Shown: positions 12,502 through 23,288, counted from the stretch's first letter. The stretch is DNA of 64,000 nt from Dryococelus australis (GCA_029891345.1 CM057009.1:289674966-289738965); one strand, 5' to 3'. Numbers and translations: made by a program. The notes: generated by a model not told the origin, from the sequence alone.

Positions 12502-12725
12502 TAGGCTGTTCACGGTGAAGTGAGCACTTTTGAAGCCCTCGTTACTTTTTCTTTTCAGCCATTTTTCATCCATTAACCACTTTTTAAAATAAATATTGCC
12601 AACATAATGTGTATATTCTACTGTAATCGGAAGTTAACGTCAAAGACTAAACTAAATTACATTTACCGACCACTATACCCAATAAGGGGGTATTCCAAAG
12701 TGATCGCGTTACCGTGAATAGCCTA
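12502..12725. mobile_element. MITE, TA-flanked, copy 2 of 3
   Basis: The ends form a terminal inverted repeat that begins taggctgttcacgg and finishes ccgtgaatagccta. Both sides are flanked by TA (12500-12501 and 12726-12727), as expected of Tc1/mariner-type target duplication. The element is 224 bp with no coding capacity. It is related through its ends to 24124-24361 and 59336-59755. The left end also carries the longer shared piece gaagtgagcacttttgaag. Confidence 0.8.
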
Positions 12726-12727
12726 TA

Positions 12728-13723
12728 GATAGGTGCATGTCCGCCGTCATCCGATTCGTCGAGAGTGAGAGTAGTACAGAAGTGTATAGAGTGGATTGTT
12801 GACGTAGGAAGTGTGAGAGAGAAAGGGATTGGTCTGTCCGGTTGCAGCGCAAGTAACCTCGCGTAGATTGCGTCCAATTCGCACTTCACCCTACAGAACT
12901 AACTAAGTAGCGGGATAAAACGACGGAGCGCATGAGACCCCCTGAAGAGACACGAAGAGATTTCCACTTGTTTTCCTTTCATTCGTTTGTTTAAATATTT
13001 ATGCAAGCTACTTTGTTGCTTTTTTTTTTTATATATATATTCCAGTAATTACCAGAAGCAAGAATATTCAACGTAAATTTTTTTCTTTTCCACAAACATC
13101 ACGGAGAAGGTTTAGCTTACTGAAAGACCTGTTGCCTTTTATTTGAAGAGGAAAAATCTCGAAAGGAAATTCTTTGAAGGGAATCATATAAATGTTTCTT
13201 TAGTGAATTGGATTTTCCTAGCTGCGAAATAAGTAACAGTCCAAACATAGCTATTCTAAAAAACTGAATCTGTTGAATTTGTTTGTATTAAATATTATGC
13301 GATCCTCATTACCATGTAAATCCCAAGCATTCAAAGAAATATTTCTTTCGATTATCGTAATTATCAAGGAAATGTTCTTCAATTAAGTTAACACAGGCAG
13401 TTCGGTTAAATCGCTAAATAAACTTACCACATGTTATTTTCCTATTTTTATTAAAAATAATATATTCTAGCTACATTGAACATAATGTCATCAAAAGCAG
13501 AAAAAAAACGAAAAATTAAAAATTAGGATATTGACAAACGCAATACCCATGACGAAAAATGTAATATTGCAGAAATAGAAAGGGAAAATGATATCAAAGT
13601 ACTGTATTAAAGAAGTGAAATAAAGAATACGATTTTCTGTAATTTTTGTACTCATATCAATAGTGAAAAGTAATGTGTACATATCAATTGCTTATTATCA
13701 CACTGCATGGCGTTTAAAATTAA
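12728..13723. other. Non-coding stretch
   Basis: No supported gene. A T-run followed by (TA)n lies at about 13020-13040. Confidence 0.5.
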
Positions 13724-13938
13724 GTGAGTGAGTGAAGAGATTTGGGAGGCTCCTAACAGCGAGATCTTAAGATCCGATGAGGATAATTGAGGTAAGTATG
13801 GAGCAGCGCCAGAATGGAAGGTCAGAGGAAACCGAAGATCCCCGAGAATACCCGCCGACCAGCGGAATCGTCCGGCACGATTCCCTGTTCCCCCTTGGTG
13901 TGAGGCGAGCATGCTAACCGCTCAGCCACCGTGGCCCC
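13724..13938 (-). mobile_element. tRNA-headed SINE, copy B
   Basis: This is the same SINE family as 4671-4925 and 59965-60233, in minus orientation. Read in element orientation it opens with a ggggccacggtggctgagcgg-like tRNA head (written on the plus strand as ccgctcagccaccgtggcccc), has a gagcatgctaaccgctcag anticodon-arm region, and ends in ttcactcactcac. An imperfect target duplication of about 12 bp flanks it (gtttaaaattaa at 13712 and gtttaaaaatca at 13939). Confidence 0.85.
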
Positions 13939-14371
13939 GTTTAAAAATCACGGTTTACCTTCAGTAATGCAGTGGAAAAATATAGTGCAAACAACATGGT
14001 AAAAAAAAAACGGACAGTGGATAATTTCATAGTTATAAAATTCGTAACATTTCTGAGTCGCATAGGTATGAATATCTTCAAGGAAACAAGATGTGTTCGT
14101 AGCTGGCTTAATAAAAAAACTTTTGTTTGCTACAGCTATGTACATACATTCACGCAAAACTCCCTTTGAAGTTAAAATATTTAACGTAAGCATTAACAAT
14201 CCAGCATGGACAGCGCCCCTTAAAAATATATAAAAATATGTAAGTATTAAAATCTTATTCTCATTTAACAGTATTCATTAAATTTTCACCACTAGTAAAA
14301 TTCAAATCGTAAAGCTATATCAGTATAATACGTGCCTCAACATGTTTCTTAATTTAAAAAGACCCAAAAAA

Positions 14372-14451
14372 ATGCCGATACAGAGGGATCAGGGAGAGGA
14401 TCTGAGGATCTGGCCGCCATGATGGATGACGTCACGCGGCCACCATATTGG
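14372..14451 (+). repeat. 80-bp repeat, inverted partner at 55240-55321
   Basis: Starts atgccgatacag, includes ggatcagggagaggatctg and aggatctgg, and ends ccaccatattgg. The reverse complement of 55240-55321 matches it along its full length at roughly 80% by eye. The two copies point towards each other and lie on either side of the whole Polinton-like and fold-back region. They may be relics of terminal inverted repeats or simply two copies of a dispersed repeat. Confidence 0.65.
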
Positions 14452-15141
14452 ATTACGCCATGTTGGTAGCCAGTACGTCACCATATTTGTAGCCAGTGCA
14501 CCGCTATCTAAGACTATCATCTTTATAACCAGTATGCCATTTTTCCATTCTCTTGCATTCCGAGGGTTTCCTCCGAGTGCTCCCATTTTTCTCTCTTGCA
14601 TTCTCCCTTTCTATTTGTTCTCTAATTTTCTTTCTTCTGCTCCTTCTTTCTCTCTCTCTCTCTCTCTCTCTCCCTTCCTTTCCGAGGGGTTGCTCTGAGT
14701 TCTCAATTTTTTTTCTCTGTTGCATGCTTTCTTTGTCTCTCCTTATTTCCTTTATTTCGCTTTCTCTCCCATTCGATCGTCATTTGTTTACATTGGCTTT
14801 TACTAGAGGCCACCATCTTGCTTTTTTCATTGGTCTTTTGATACTGGAGGCAGCCATCTTGGTTAACATATACATGGAGGCCGCCATGTTTGCTTTTACG
14901 TTTGCCATTTGTTTCCCACATTAGATCTCTCAATGGCCGCTAGGAGCGCTGGCATCGCTCTCGTTCGATTAGTCGCTACACCAATTACTCAACTTTGTTC
15001 AATGCCATATTGTTTATAGCATAGGCTGCTAGGTGACACGCCTAGTCGTTCCATTAGTCGATCTTGCTCTGCCGCCATATTGGTTCTGGAGTTGACCGCT
15101 AGAGGCGCTGCTTTTTTTAGAACTCAAAATAGCATCTGGAA
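14452..15141. repeat. Repeat DNA rich in GCC(G/A)CCATNTTGG motif
   Basis: The motif appears repeatedly: ccaccatattgg 14440, gccatgttgg 14458, ccaccatcttg 14810, agccatcttgg 14848, gccgccatgtttg 14881, gccgccatattgg 15072. Between the motifs lies a (CT)n microsatellite at 14647-14672. The hydrophobic or Glu/Arg-rich frames on the two strands come from this microsatellite and are not genes. The 3' part (from about 14940) may be the body of the tRNA-headed element ending at 15210. Confidence 0.55.
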
Positions 15142-15210
15142 CTGCGTGGGATCGAACAACCGAGCCTTTGGTATCCAGACTAACACCTTAGACCACACGG
15201 CTATCGCAAC
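15142..15210 (-). mobile_element. tRNA-like SINE head (second family)
   Basis: Reverse-complemented, the segment starts gttgcgatagccgtgtggtc, matching a pol III A box. It then has an anticodon-arm-like stretch (ttagtctggataccaaagg) and a B box, ggttgttcgatccc. It is about 70 bp, with a non-tRNA body extending towards lower coordinates (aaaaagcagcgcctctagcgg). It is not a plausible functional tRNA, because the acceptor stem does not close. I call it a SINE promoter head. Confidence 0.6.
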
Positions 15211-15660
15211 ATGCGATGGGACAAGAGTTCATAAGAAACTTGGAGATAAATAAATAATATGTTGCCTCTCACTAAAGACATTACATTTTTGTCTTATATA
15301 ATTTTAAGGTTTTTATTTACATTTAATAAATTGTTAAGTTTTTTTATTATTTACATGCAATAATTTTTATATAAAATATTAATTTTTAATCATATTTTTT
15401 TACTATTTTGGCTTACTTTACAGATATATTGTTTAGGTTAAACATATATACTGATTTTTAGTATTTTATTTTTAAAATATATTTTTTAAGTATATTTATT
15501 AATCTTTTACACACAACTGTATCGAGTGATGTGTGTATATATTTGTCTTTTTAGACAGATAGATGTATGTCACTAGAAAAATAATATTATTATGTGACTA
15601 TGACAATCGCCACAGAGGAATTTTTATAAACATATAAAAACCTGTATTAGTAGGAATAGG
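15211..15660. other. Very AT-rich non-coding stretch
   Basis: Nothing coding is seen. It consists of long T- and A-rich runs. Confidence 0.6.
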
Positions 15661-15950
15661 AAAATTTTGCGAGTTCAATTACCTTTAGGCTAGATTCCAC
15701 AGTCATGTGTACACTCGAGCCTCAGGTGTTTGTTCATTGGTTGCTTCCCCAGAGAGTAGCCGATGTTACTCCACACCTGGCAGTATGGCATTCGCTAGTT
15801 GTTTCCTTGCAAGTCTGCTATTTGCTCAGTGTCGTCCAGAGCGTGTATAATGAACTGTTATCCAATTGCAAAGGTGACTTCAGTTTACTCGGTTGGGACG
15901 TCTATCTTGTCCGGAAATGAATTCGTGAAATTTTCTTATCCCTGTGTGTT
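15661..15950 (+). repeat. Dispersed repeat family R2, copy 2
   Basis: This is the most complete copy of the R2 repeat. It opens gcgagttcaattacctttaggctagattccacag (also seen at about 1005), continues with gagcctcaggtgtttgttcattgg and attcgctagttgtttccttgcaag, and ends near gaattcgtgaaattttcttatcc. An open frame crosses it but does not match a family I know, and copy 1 does not preserve it. Confidence 0.6.
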
Positions 15951-16099
15951 AGTAAATATATTCCAGGTGTTATATATTATGAATATTGATTATTCACAAT
16001 TTTTGGATTTTTATTTACATATTGAAATTTTTTTTTCACTATCCCAGACTAAGTATTTACATAAAGGGTGTACCATATGTTGAACTTAGAAAATCTTTT

Positions 16100-16990
16100 C
16101 TATCCCTATGCTAGGACTTCCAATTTACCTAATCTAACCATCATGCAAGATCATTGAATATATTGTATTTCTCTCGACATCCCATTAAACTAACCACCTC
16201 ACTCTAGTCATCGGCCAGACCCATACCACCTCCCCTCCTTCCAGTCTTACTTAACAACCATCTCGATAATCGAATGGTACTGAGTACCAAAACATATATA
16301 ATACGTTTCACCATGACATTAGCTTGCCTCAATCATACTATTAACAATACAGGTCATATCCACCACCATACCTGAGACTTACTGATCAATAATTACAGTC
16401 AACTATATTGTATTTCATTTCAGCCCATCTACCTTTACCAGTTACTCATATAAACTAGCCATACAAGCTGCCGAACCAATCATACCAACAAACCAAACCA
16501 GCCAAGCTTTTTGCCCCTCTCATACTAACTAAACATCCCATCAAACAATTCCGCTCTTACAAACCAATCACACAAATAAACCATTTTCCTCACACCATCG
16601 AAGCTACACATTTTTCATTCTGTCAAAATAACCAAACATGTGTTCAGGTCCTACCAATCAACATAACAGCTATACCAACCATACAAGCAAACTAACTGTT
16701 AAACGAAGTCATACTTGAATGCATTCCACCCCGTATAAGACTCTGAATATATCTAATTTATTTTATTTCTCACGGCCAACCACTTAAACCTAACCACCAG
16801 TCCAATAAAAAATTCAATTTTGTCACCTTCGCTGTCGACCTCGTGTACGACTTAGAAAGTATTTTCATATTGTGTAGGACATGCAACATTTTTAACTTAG
16901 CCACGCCCATTCTACCCCATGTCAGGACTTTGAAAGACACGTTAACTTAACATAACTTCACCTAACCTAACGACCACACACTGGTCATGT
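16100..16990. other. G-poor stretch (strand-asymmetric composition)
   Basis: For about 900 bases the plus strand is strongly depleted of G and rich in AACCA-, CATACC- and CCAT-type words (for example aaaccaaaccagccaagc and accatacaagcaaactaac). A short cacctaacctaacg lies at 16961. No reading frame is supported. It could be an old tandem repeat or a telomere-related (TTAGG)n-like decay product. Composition is the only direct evidence. Confidence 0.45.
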
Positions 16991-18314
16991 ACATAAGAAA
17001 TTGGAATAACTTTTTAATTTTAAAAAATTATTAAGTATATTTATTTTTAAAGTTTTATGAAACCTGTACCTATGGAGCTATGAGCTATGGAGCGAGTCAT
17101 TTTTGGGTAATTTTGAGTCATTTTTGAACTTAATCTTTTTTCGAAGGAACAGCAAAAGAGTGGGGTACATGCTAATAATAAAAGGGCCAAGACGAATAAA
17201 TCATCGTGCTGACCTCAGTTAAAACCACAAGTTTTTTTTCAGCTCTATTGGAGTAAACTGCTAGGCAGAAATATGGAAAATGTGGGACAGATCTGTACGG
17301 AAATAAAGGGTGGGAGAAGTGCACTGCTGTTTTTTTTTGTCCCGTCGTTGTTAAGTAACAAGTCTGGCAGTAGGCTTTCTGTTTAAACCTCAACTGTTCA
17401 GCAGTAAAATGTAATTTATTTAAGACAGATGCTTTCAGTACTCTCTCCCGAGCGTACAACACATACGGTAAAGCTAAGGCCAAAAATGTCTGATGTGAAG
17501 ACGTTTTTAAAATCAGACGGACACATGGCAACCAGGACGATGTAACCTAACTATTGCAGAAATATACATTCCGCCCTATAACAATAATAATATTGAAATT
17601 AATGTGGTTTCCTTGTATTTGTATATAAGGATGCAGGCATGGTGTTGATTTGGCGTCGCACGTGTGTGAGGCTCTGGTGGGGTCCCACGACGACTGGCGG
17701 CCGATGTACTAGGACGCTGTGCCAAACATAGGACCTTGCCTAGTTATCTTGAGTGTACGACAAAAGGGCTAAGTATAAATTTCGTTACATTCATGTCACT
17801 CCCATAAGAGTATTACCCGCCAACACAGGCATGTTCATGTAAAGCCGCCTGTCTTGTCCCCAAATCAGCCAGATTTTTAACCCCATCAAATTTTAAACGA
17901 TTAACTCATTGTTGAAAAAATCATGTTTTTAAATAGGACTGCTGAGAAAAACTTATTTAATATGAGTAGTATAAAATAATAGGTTGACGCGCAAGAGATT
18001 GGACAGTCGGAACTGGAGCCGCCCGGGCGCCATATTGTTATGTCACCGTCCACCATCTTGGGTGTTATTTACGTTAACCTTTAACCCGTAACCTTGACCT
18101 TGACCTCGGTGACCTCTGACCCCAAAAATAAAAAAAATGCGGAAAAGTTCAAAAAATTAATAACGAAAAAACTAATTAAAATAGTTTAAAAGATTTAAAA
18201 ATTGTTTTAAAAATTTATAAAAAGTGTATTACTAAAATTTAATTAAAAATTGTTAAAAATAAATAAATAAATCGTTTTGAAATTAATTTTTATAAAACTT
18301 TATGTAAACAATCT
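16991..18314. other. Non-coding stretch with motif pair near 18030
   Basis: No gene is supported. At about 18025-18115 the GCGCCATATTG and CCACCATCTTGG motifs recur, followed by gaccttgaccttgacctcgg, a hexamer-repeat-like tract. Downstream is A/T-only sequence to 18310. Confidence 0.5.
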
Positions 18315-18545
18315 CTTAAATAAAAAGTTGCCAACCCCAGCGGCCATTTTTCCCTTTTTTCCTTAAAAATTTCTCTTGAAAAATTTGTATTTAAAAAATC
18401 GTTAAAAAAATTTGTTCATTAAAAAGTATTCAAAACCCGGCAGCCATTATCCTCCCCTTTCCCCTCGAAATTTCCCTTTATTCCCTAAAAAAATTCCCTC
18501 AAGAAATGTTTATTTTAAAAAATTCTTTAAACATTTTTATAAAAA
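18315..18545 (+). repeat. Tandem duplication, about 115-bp unit
   Basis: Two consecutive units share the order attaaaaagt, a ggcNgccatt block, ccctttNNcc, tNtcttgaaaaattt or cctcaagaaatg, and a t/a-rich tail ending attctttaaa or atcgttaaaa. Open frames here are incidental. Confidence 0.5.
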
Positions 18546-18579
18546 AATATTTATGTATGTTACTGCCTCTCTCACATCC

Positions 18580-19255
18580 GTTCGACCACCTTCGTTCGAC
18601 TAACCCTCTCCATGGATACTGGTTAATTACTCGCGTTCGCTCTATCCCCGCCAATGATTCTCATTGTCTAATAAGTCGGTTCCACTCCACACCCACCAAT
18701 CTATCTAATTGGCTAATTAGTCACTTCCGGTTCCACCCCACCTCTGTTTGACCAATTAGGTGCTTCGCTCCATCCCCGCCAACGTTTCTCATTGGCTAAT
18801 TAGTCACGTCCGTTCTACCTCATCTCTGTTCGTCCAATTAGTCGCTTCGCTGCATCCCTGCTCATGTTTCTTATTGGCTAATTAGTTACCTTCGTTAGAT
18901 CTCCTCCATCCCCTCCAATGACTCTCATTGACTTATTAGTGTGTAGTCGTCAGCCTCCACCCCCGTCAATGATTCTCATTTGCTAATTAGTAGACCAATG
19001 TTTCCCATTGGCTAATTGCTGTTTAGTCGGCGATACTCCACCCCTATCAGTCTTTCCGATTGGCTGATTGGTCACGTCTGTTCCACCCCACCTCTGTTCG
19101 ACCAATTAGTGGCTTATCTCCATCCTCGCCAATCTATCCGATTGACTGAGTACTTACTTTTCGATCCCCGCCAATGTTTCTCATTGGTTAATCAATCGTC
19201 TTTGTTCCATTCCCTCCAACCCCTCCAATCTCTTCGATTGGCTTTATAATGCACA
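18580..19255 (+). repeat. CCAAT-box minisatellite, about 82-bp unit
   Basis: Units of about 82 bp are each made of two related halves of about 41 bp: one with gaccaattag and cttcgctccatccccgcc, the other with tctcattggctaattagtcacgtccgttc. The phrase attggctaattag falls at about 18708, 18791 and 18873 (spacing 82-83), with decayed repeats to 19250. Every unit carries CCAAT boxes in both orientations. Confidence 0.75.
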
Positions 19256-19299
19256 TCCTCGAGAGCCTCCGGGAAAAAATTGCACCTCGTTCTTAGAGA

Positions 19300-19712
19300 T
19301 TTATGCATGTTGTCCAAACGTTCATTAAATCCTTTCGGCCATTTTGGCATTCGAAAATGCAAGATCATTTAGTGCCCTGGACAAACGGGACGAGTTACTG
19401 TATCTGCCGAAAGAGTTCCTGGTCACGTACGCACCGTACGAAATTTCGACAGTATTCAAGTATTTTCCAGCCTACCTACAGCTGGACGAAGACATACGGT
19501 ACTGCCTCCCGTGTAAGGAGTGTTTCAAGAGCTGCACCACCACCTCAGTTCTCGACACGCCACACCGCAGGGGCTGGTGCAAGGCCCGTAGAGCGGCCCT
19601 GGCAACGACCCACTTCCCCCTGGAAGACTCAGTACAAGTTTTCTACTGGCAAGCAGTACCAGCGACGAGGAATCTAGCCCAGAACACGAGTGAACACAGC
19701 GTGAAATGATTT
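19300..19712 (+). pseudogene. Decayed small Cys-rich protein, Polinton-associated-like
   Basis: An open frame of about 120 codons (19344-19709) holds a segment near residues 18-50 with Leu-Pro-Lys-Glu-Phe-Leu, then Tyr-Ala-Pro-Tyr-Glu-Ile-Ser, and a Cys-Leu-Pro-Cys pair followed by further cysteines. From memory this resembles a short arthropod protein family, dispersed in many copies with Polinton-like elements, that has an N-terminal Leu-Pro-x-Glu-Phe motif and Cys-x2-Cys. The acidic Ser/Asp tail is in a different frame near 19640-19690, which implies a frameshift. Function is unknown. A second decayed frame follows at 19750. A database search would settle the assignment. Confidence 0.4.
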
Positions 19713-19749
19713 TTGTAAAAAATTGATAGTGTCCGTGAAGAAAAATAAA

Positions 19750-20195
19750 TGTTTTGCAAACATCCAAGCGTTTCGCACGCTGGACTCGTACGTTATCAAG
19801 TAGATTGGCATCTCGTACAGCGACGACGACAAGCAAACTAAAGTGTTTACGTTTTTGCCACCATGCCAATGGAAGCATCTCGTCCACACCACGCAACAGG
19901 CATACCGCCAACAGCAACAGATGCACGGACTTAGGTGGAACGATGGAAATATTCCGTACGGTGACATTCACAAAGTGTTGGAGGAAGTCATAATTCCCGT
20001 TTACCCCGTGTAAGTGTATCGGCGATGCGCAGTGTGTGTCCTGCCGGTACGAAAATTGCAAACCTCTACAAACAAAAACAACCACGATGTCCTCCGTTCA
20101 GACAGCTGGTAGAGAATTATGTAGTATGGCTTCACGACTCTGAAAATGGACGATTTGCATCGTGGAAGCATTAGGACTCTGGCTGTGCGATAATC
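19750..20195 (+). pseudogene. Decayed protein with HGLRW box, Polinton-associated-like
   Basis: Reading on the plus strand there is a run containing Ser-Tyr-Val-Ile-Lys, a stop, then Phe-Leu-Pro-Pro-Cys and the box His-Gly-Leu-Arg-Trp-Asn-Asp-Gly-Asn-Ile-Pro-Tyr near 19923-19960. A stop falls at about 20010. The last conserved-looking part (Cys-Pro-Pro-Phe...Val-Val-Trp-Leu) is in another frame near 20085-20135. The Pro-Pro/His-Gly/Trp/Ile-Pro-Tyr arrangement resembles a multicopy arthropod and cnidarian family of unknown function. At least one stop and one frameshift break it. It follows the 19300-19712 piece in the same orientation and faces the minus-strand integrase module. Confidence 0.4.
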
Positions 20196-20620
20196 CATAG
20201 TATATATAAAACAATATTATGTGTATGTAATGACCTCAAAAATGAAAACAAAAACATTGTGTTTATTACTGACGAGGAGAAGAATCTTCGTATGCTATGT
20301 ATGTAGAACTTAACAGTATTGTGATGTTTGTGTAAATAAATAAATGGGGGGTTTATAAAAAAAATGTTTTTCTTGTGTCATGCCCTGCTCACTTAAGTTA
20401 AAAAAAAATGTTTTTTTTTTATATCAACGTTTCAAACGAAACACTGTTAGTAAAGAAAATGTTTTGTACCAGCTTTACCATATTGTAAATAATGTTTTAT
20501 TTAAAAAACACGACTGGTGAAGAAAATATTTAGTATCAGTAATTTTACAAAATGCACTACTGTTATTAATACATATATATTTTTAAAAGTTGCTAAATCG
20601 TAAAGGTATACTTAATATAG
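20196..20620. other. Non-coding spacer
   Basis: AT-rich, with a T-run near 20410-20420. No gene is seen between the decayed plus-strand pieces and the pogo terminal repeat. Confidence 0.5.
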
Positions 20621-23288
20621 GTACCGTAAACTGGGGTTACTTGAAACACTTTTAAACTTTAAAGATGCATAATTTGGTAACGCTTCGTATAAGAGGACTG
20701 TAATTTCCTCGTTTTTCAAACAAAGTTGGTGGAATACAAATAACATTTTGTACTATATTAATACAGTTGCACCACAGATTAAATGAAAATTATATTTATA
20801 TGTGAAAACAGTAACGTCCTCGTCTTTCAAACAAAGGTGTTAGATTACAAACCACATTTGTTATGCTAATATAACCTTTATCTTCCTCCTGAGGGAATAT
20901 GTAGATATTTGCAGCTTTGCTTGTCTTCCTCATAAACCTAACAACATGTATGCCTCCATCTATGCTAACAATTTGGACCACAAATATTTTTTCAGATTCC
21001 TTTTTCGTCCCTTTATCGTATTCGAGACTCACTAAAATGAAATCATTAGCCTTTAGGTTACACATATCGTGGCTGTTTTCATTGTTTGGTCTCTCCTGAG
21101 CCTTTTCCTTTTCTGATTCTGATGATTTATCCCCAGTCGCTTCAAGAAAATCCATGTCACTGCTAGAGTCATGAACGGAAAAATGATCATCTTCATCACC
21201 AGTGGTATCATCGGTCACTCGTGCTTTCTTTTGGTTTTTGACTCTTCTGGTACTGGTACAGATGTTCTGCACTGCGGGATTGTCAACAGAATATTCTTCA
21301 TTAGAAGACCGTGTCGTTACTTCACATGCTGCAGTTTTCCTTTTCTTACACTTTTTTTTATTGATTGCTGATGTTGTTGGTTGTTTTCATTACTGAACAA
21401 TAATTCCTGAATATCTTCTTCGCAAACACTCTTCCCTGGTATAACAGAGAGACGTTTCTTCTTTCTGTGGCTTGTTTGCTTTGAGCTTGCGTTTTCAGAT
21501 ATTTTTGAAGGTTAACTGGTTTCAGATTTCCTGAATTCTGGAAGAAATTCTCTGAGGGAGTTAGTCCATGATGAAACATGAACGGTTTGGTTGTTTTAAT
21601 TTGCTTTTGAGTTTCCAGATACCGGCAGTTGTTGCAAAATTTTGTCTTCATTCAAAGGACAAATGCCTGTAGTTTCAAATCCTGCAATAAGATTTTGTTG
21701 TGAAGAACCTTTTCCTGTTAGCTCAGAGAAAAATTTCCTTAACAAATGTGGAAACAGTGTTTTTGAGTCGGACACCGATGTTTCGTCTTCCCGTCATCAA
21801 GGATGGTTCTCCATTTTCTCTTCAGTGGGCGAAAATAAGTTGTGTCAAGGGGCTGACCCCACTGATTGCTGTTTGGAAGAAGTAAGACAAAAAGAATGTT
21901 ATACTCTTTACATTCTTGTATAACTTTCGAGAAGATGTGTTTACTGAGGTTATCGCCAATTACAACTTTAGGAGCACATTTATCAAATTTCTTGAAGTAT
22001 GGAATGACAATGCTAAAAAATCAGTCCTGAGAAAACAATTGAATTGGACCATCCATTCTTTGACCTGTTGTACCTAGTTCCAGGTGGTCCTCCTGTCCAA
22101 GAGTCGTAGAGATGTTCAGCTCTGTAACACACATACGGTGATAGAAGAACACATGAATCTGTTCCACAAAACATGACTGAAATACTAGATTTTGAGTGGT
22201 CAATTATTCTGTCTGGTAGCTTTCATCCCCTGTGTGTTATGACTTTCTTTCTTCGAGGATCATCACTGACGTTGTTTTCATCATAATTTAAAATTACTTT
22301 GCATGCCACGCCGGCCAAAGAAATTTTCAGTTCAACAAAATATTCTCTAATTGCATCCGAGCTAACAGATGCTCTAGCTCGAGTGATATTTTGGCATAAT
22401 CTATCAGACAGGACAATCTGTTTCTCTCAAGAAGCCATTTTACCCAATCAGTACCAGGCATGTTACGTTTGAAGCGCTTTTCTACAACGCCTTGCCGAAC
22501 TAGAAATCGCTTAACAATGAGACGTACACCAAACTGTATTAATGGCAATCCGCACTCGCTCGCTAGTATTAATTCATCCACAAGGCATTTCTCACCTGCC
22601 TGAGTAAGCATTGTTGGACGACCAACATTTTGAAGGTGTTTGCCTCGTAATTTTCTGCTAAGGGTCGCTACAGAAATACCACATTTCTTACTGGCTTCGT
22701 TCAGAGTAATAGACCAACGCTTTATTTACTCTGTAGTCCTGAACAAAGTCTCTTCGGAGTAATTCTTATAATTTCGAGCACCAGGTGGTCTCTTGTACTT
22801 TATTGGCATGGTTGACCTGAAACAAAAGATTAAAACCTAATTAAGTATTTACTAAGGCAATGTTTATTACCTACGAACTGAAAAATTGTCAACATATTAC
22901 TACAATGTTATAAAGATAATAAATGTAAACAAAAGGCCTTCTGATTTCAAAAACTTTGTGCTTTCAGGATATTGTTTATAAGTGAGGCTATGAGTACAAA
23001 GTGGTTTCATTAATATCTCTCTGACAAGTTAGGCTCTGCAAAATACATTTTTGCGCTATATTTCTAGGTTAAAAATGGCATAATGGATTAATTAATTAAA
23101 CACATACGTACCTGCTTATTGTACATACTAAATCTGTAATAACGTACATTTTCACATGCCACCTAAATGATGTGTACACAAAAACACTGTGAGGTAACCA
23201 AAATTCAGTACTGCCACACCGACAAAAAAAAATTGGCGCGACTGTTTCAAATTTCTCCACTGTTTCAAGTAACGCCAGTTTACGGTAC
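20621..23288 (-). mobile_element. pogo-family DNA transposon with both ends
   Basis: The ends are inverted repeats of at least 28 bp: gtaccgtaaactggggttac then ttgaaaca at 20621-20648, and its reverse complement at 23261-23288 with one mismatch. They enclose a minus-strand transposase relic (20796-22809). Length is about 2.67 kb, normal for pogo/Tigger-like elements of the Tc1/mariner superfamily. TA occurs a few bases outside each end, but the exact target duplication is unclear. It lies between the decayed 19.3-20.2 kb pieces and the integrase module. Confidence 0.85.
20796..22809 (-). pseudogene. pogo-like DDE_1 transposase, broken
   Basis: Read on the minus strand, the start Met at 22809 opens a Lys/Arg-rich N-terminus and a Psq-type helix-turn-helix (Leu-Asn-Glu-Ala-Ser-Lys-Lys-Cys-Gly-Ile-Ser, about 22720-22685), interrupted by one TAA. 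The DDE_1 core follows: Gly-Asp-Asn-Leu-Ser-x-His near 21940, then a Gln-Pro-Leu-Asp box and Phe-Arg-Pro-Leu-Lys near 21860, typical of pogo/jerky-like transposases. Several frame changes and stops separate the blocks. The C-terminal 158 codons (20796-21272) are still open: an acidic Ser/Asp/Glu segment, then a domain with Ile-Phe-Val-Val-Gln-Ile and Arg-Phe-Met-Arg-Lys, seen after the DDE core in insect pogo proteins. It cannot be active. Confidence 0.8.

Noticed and set aside
14426..14933. Leu/Ser/Phe-rich and Glu/Arg-rich frames on opposite strands
   Set aside because: They come from the (CT)n tract and the pyrimidine-rich repeat around it, with no family motif.
16961..16975. Internal telomere repeat (CCTAA)n
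   Set aside because: Only about two units are present, too short to distinguish from chance in a C/A-rich stretch.
17172..17531. 119-codon minus-strand frame
   Set aside because: No recognisable domain, AT-rich flanks, and no splice or family support. I treat it as chance.
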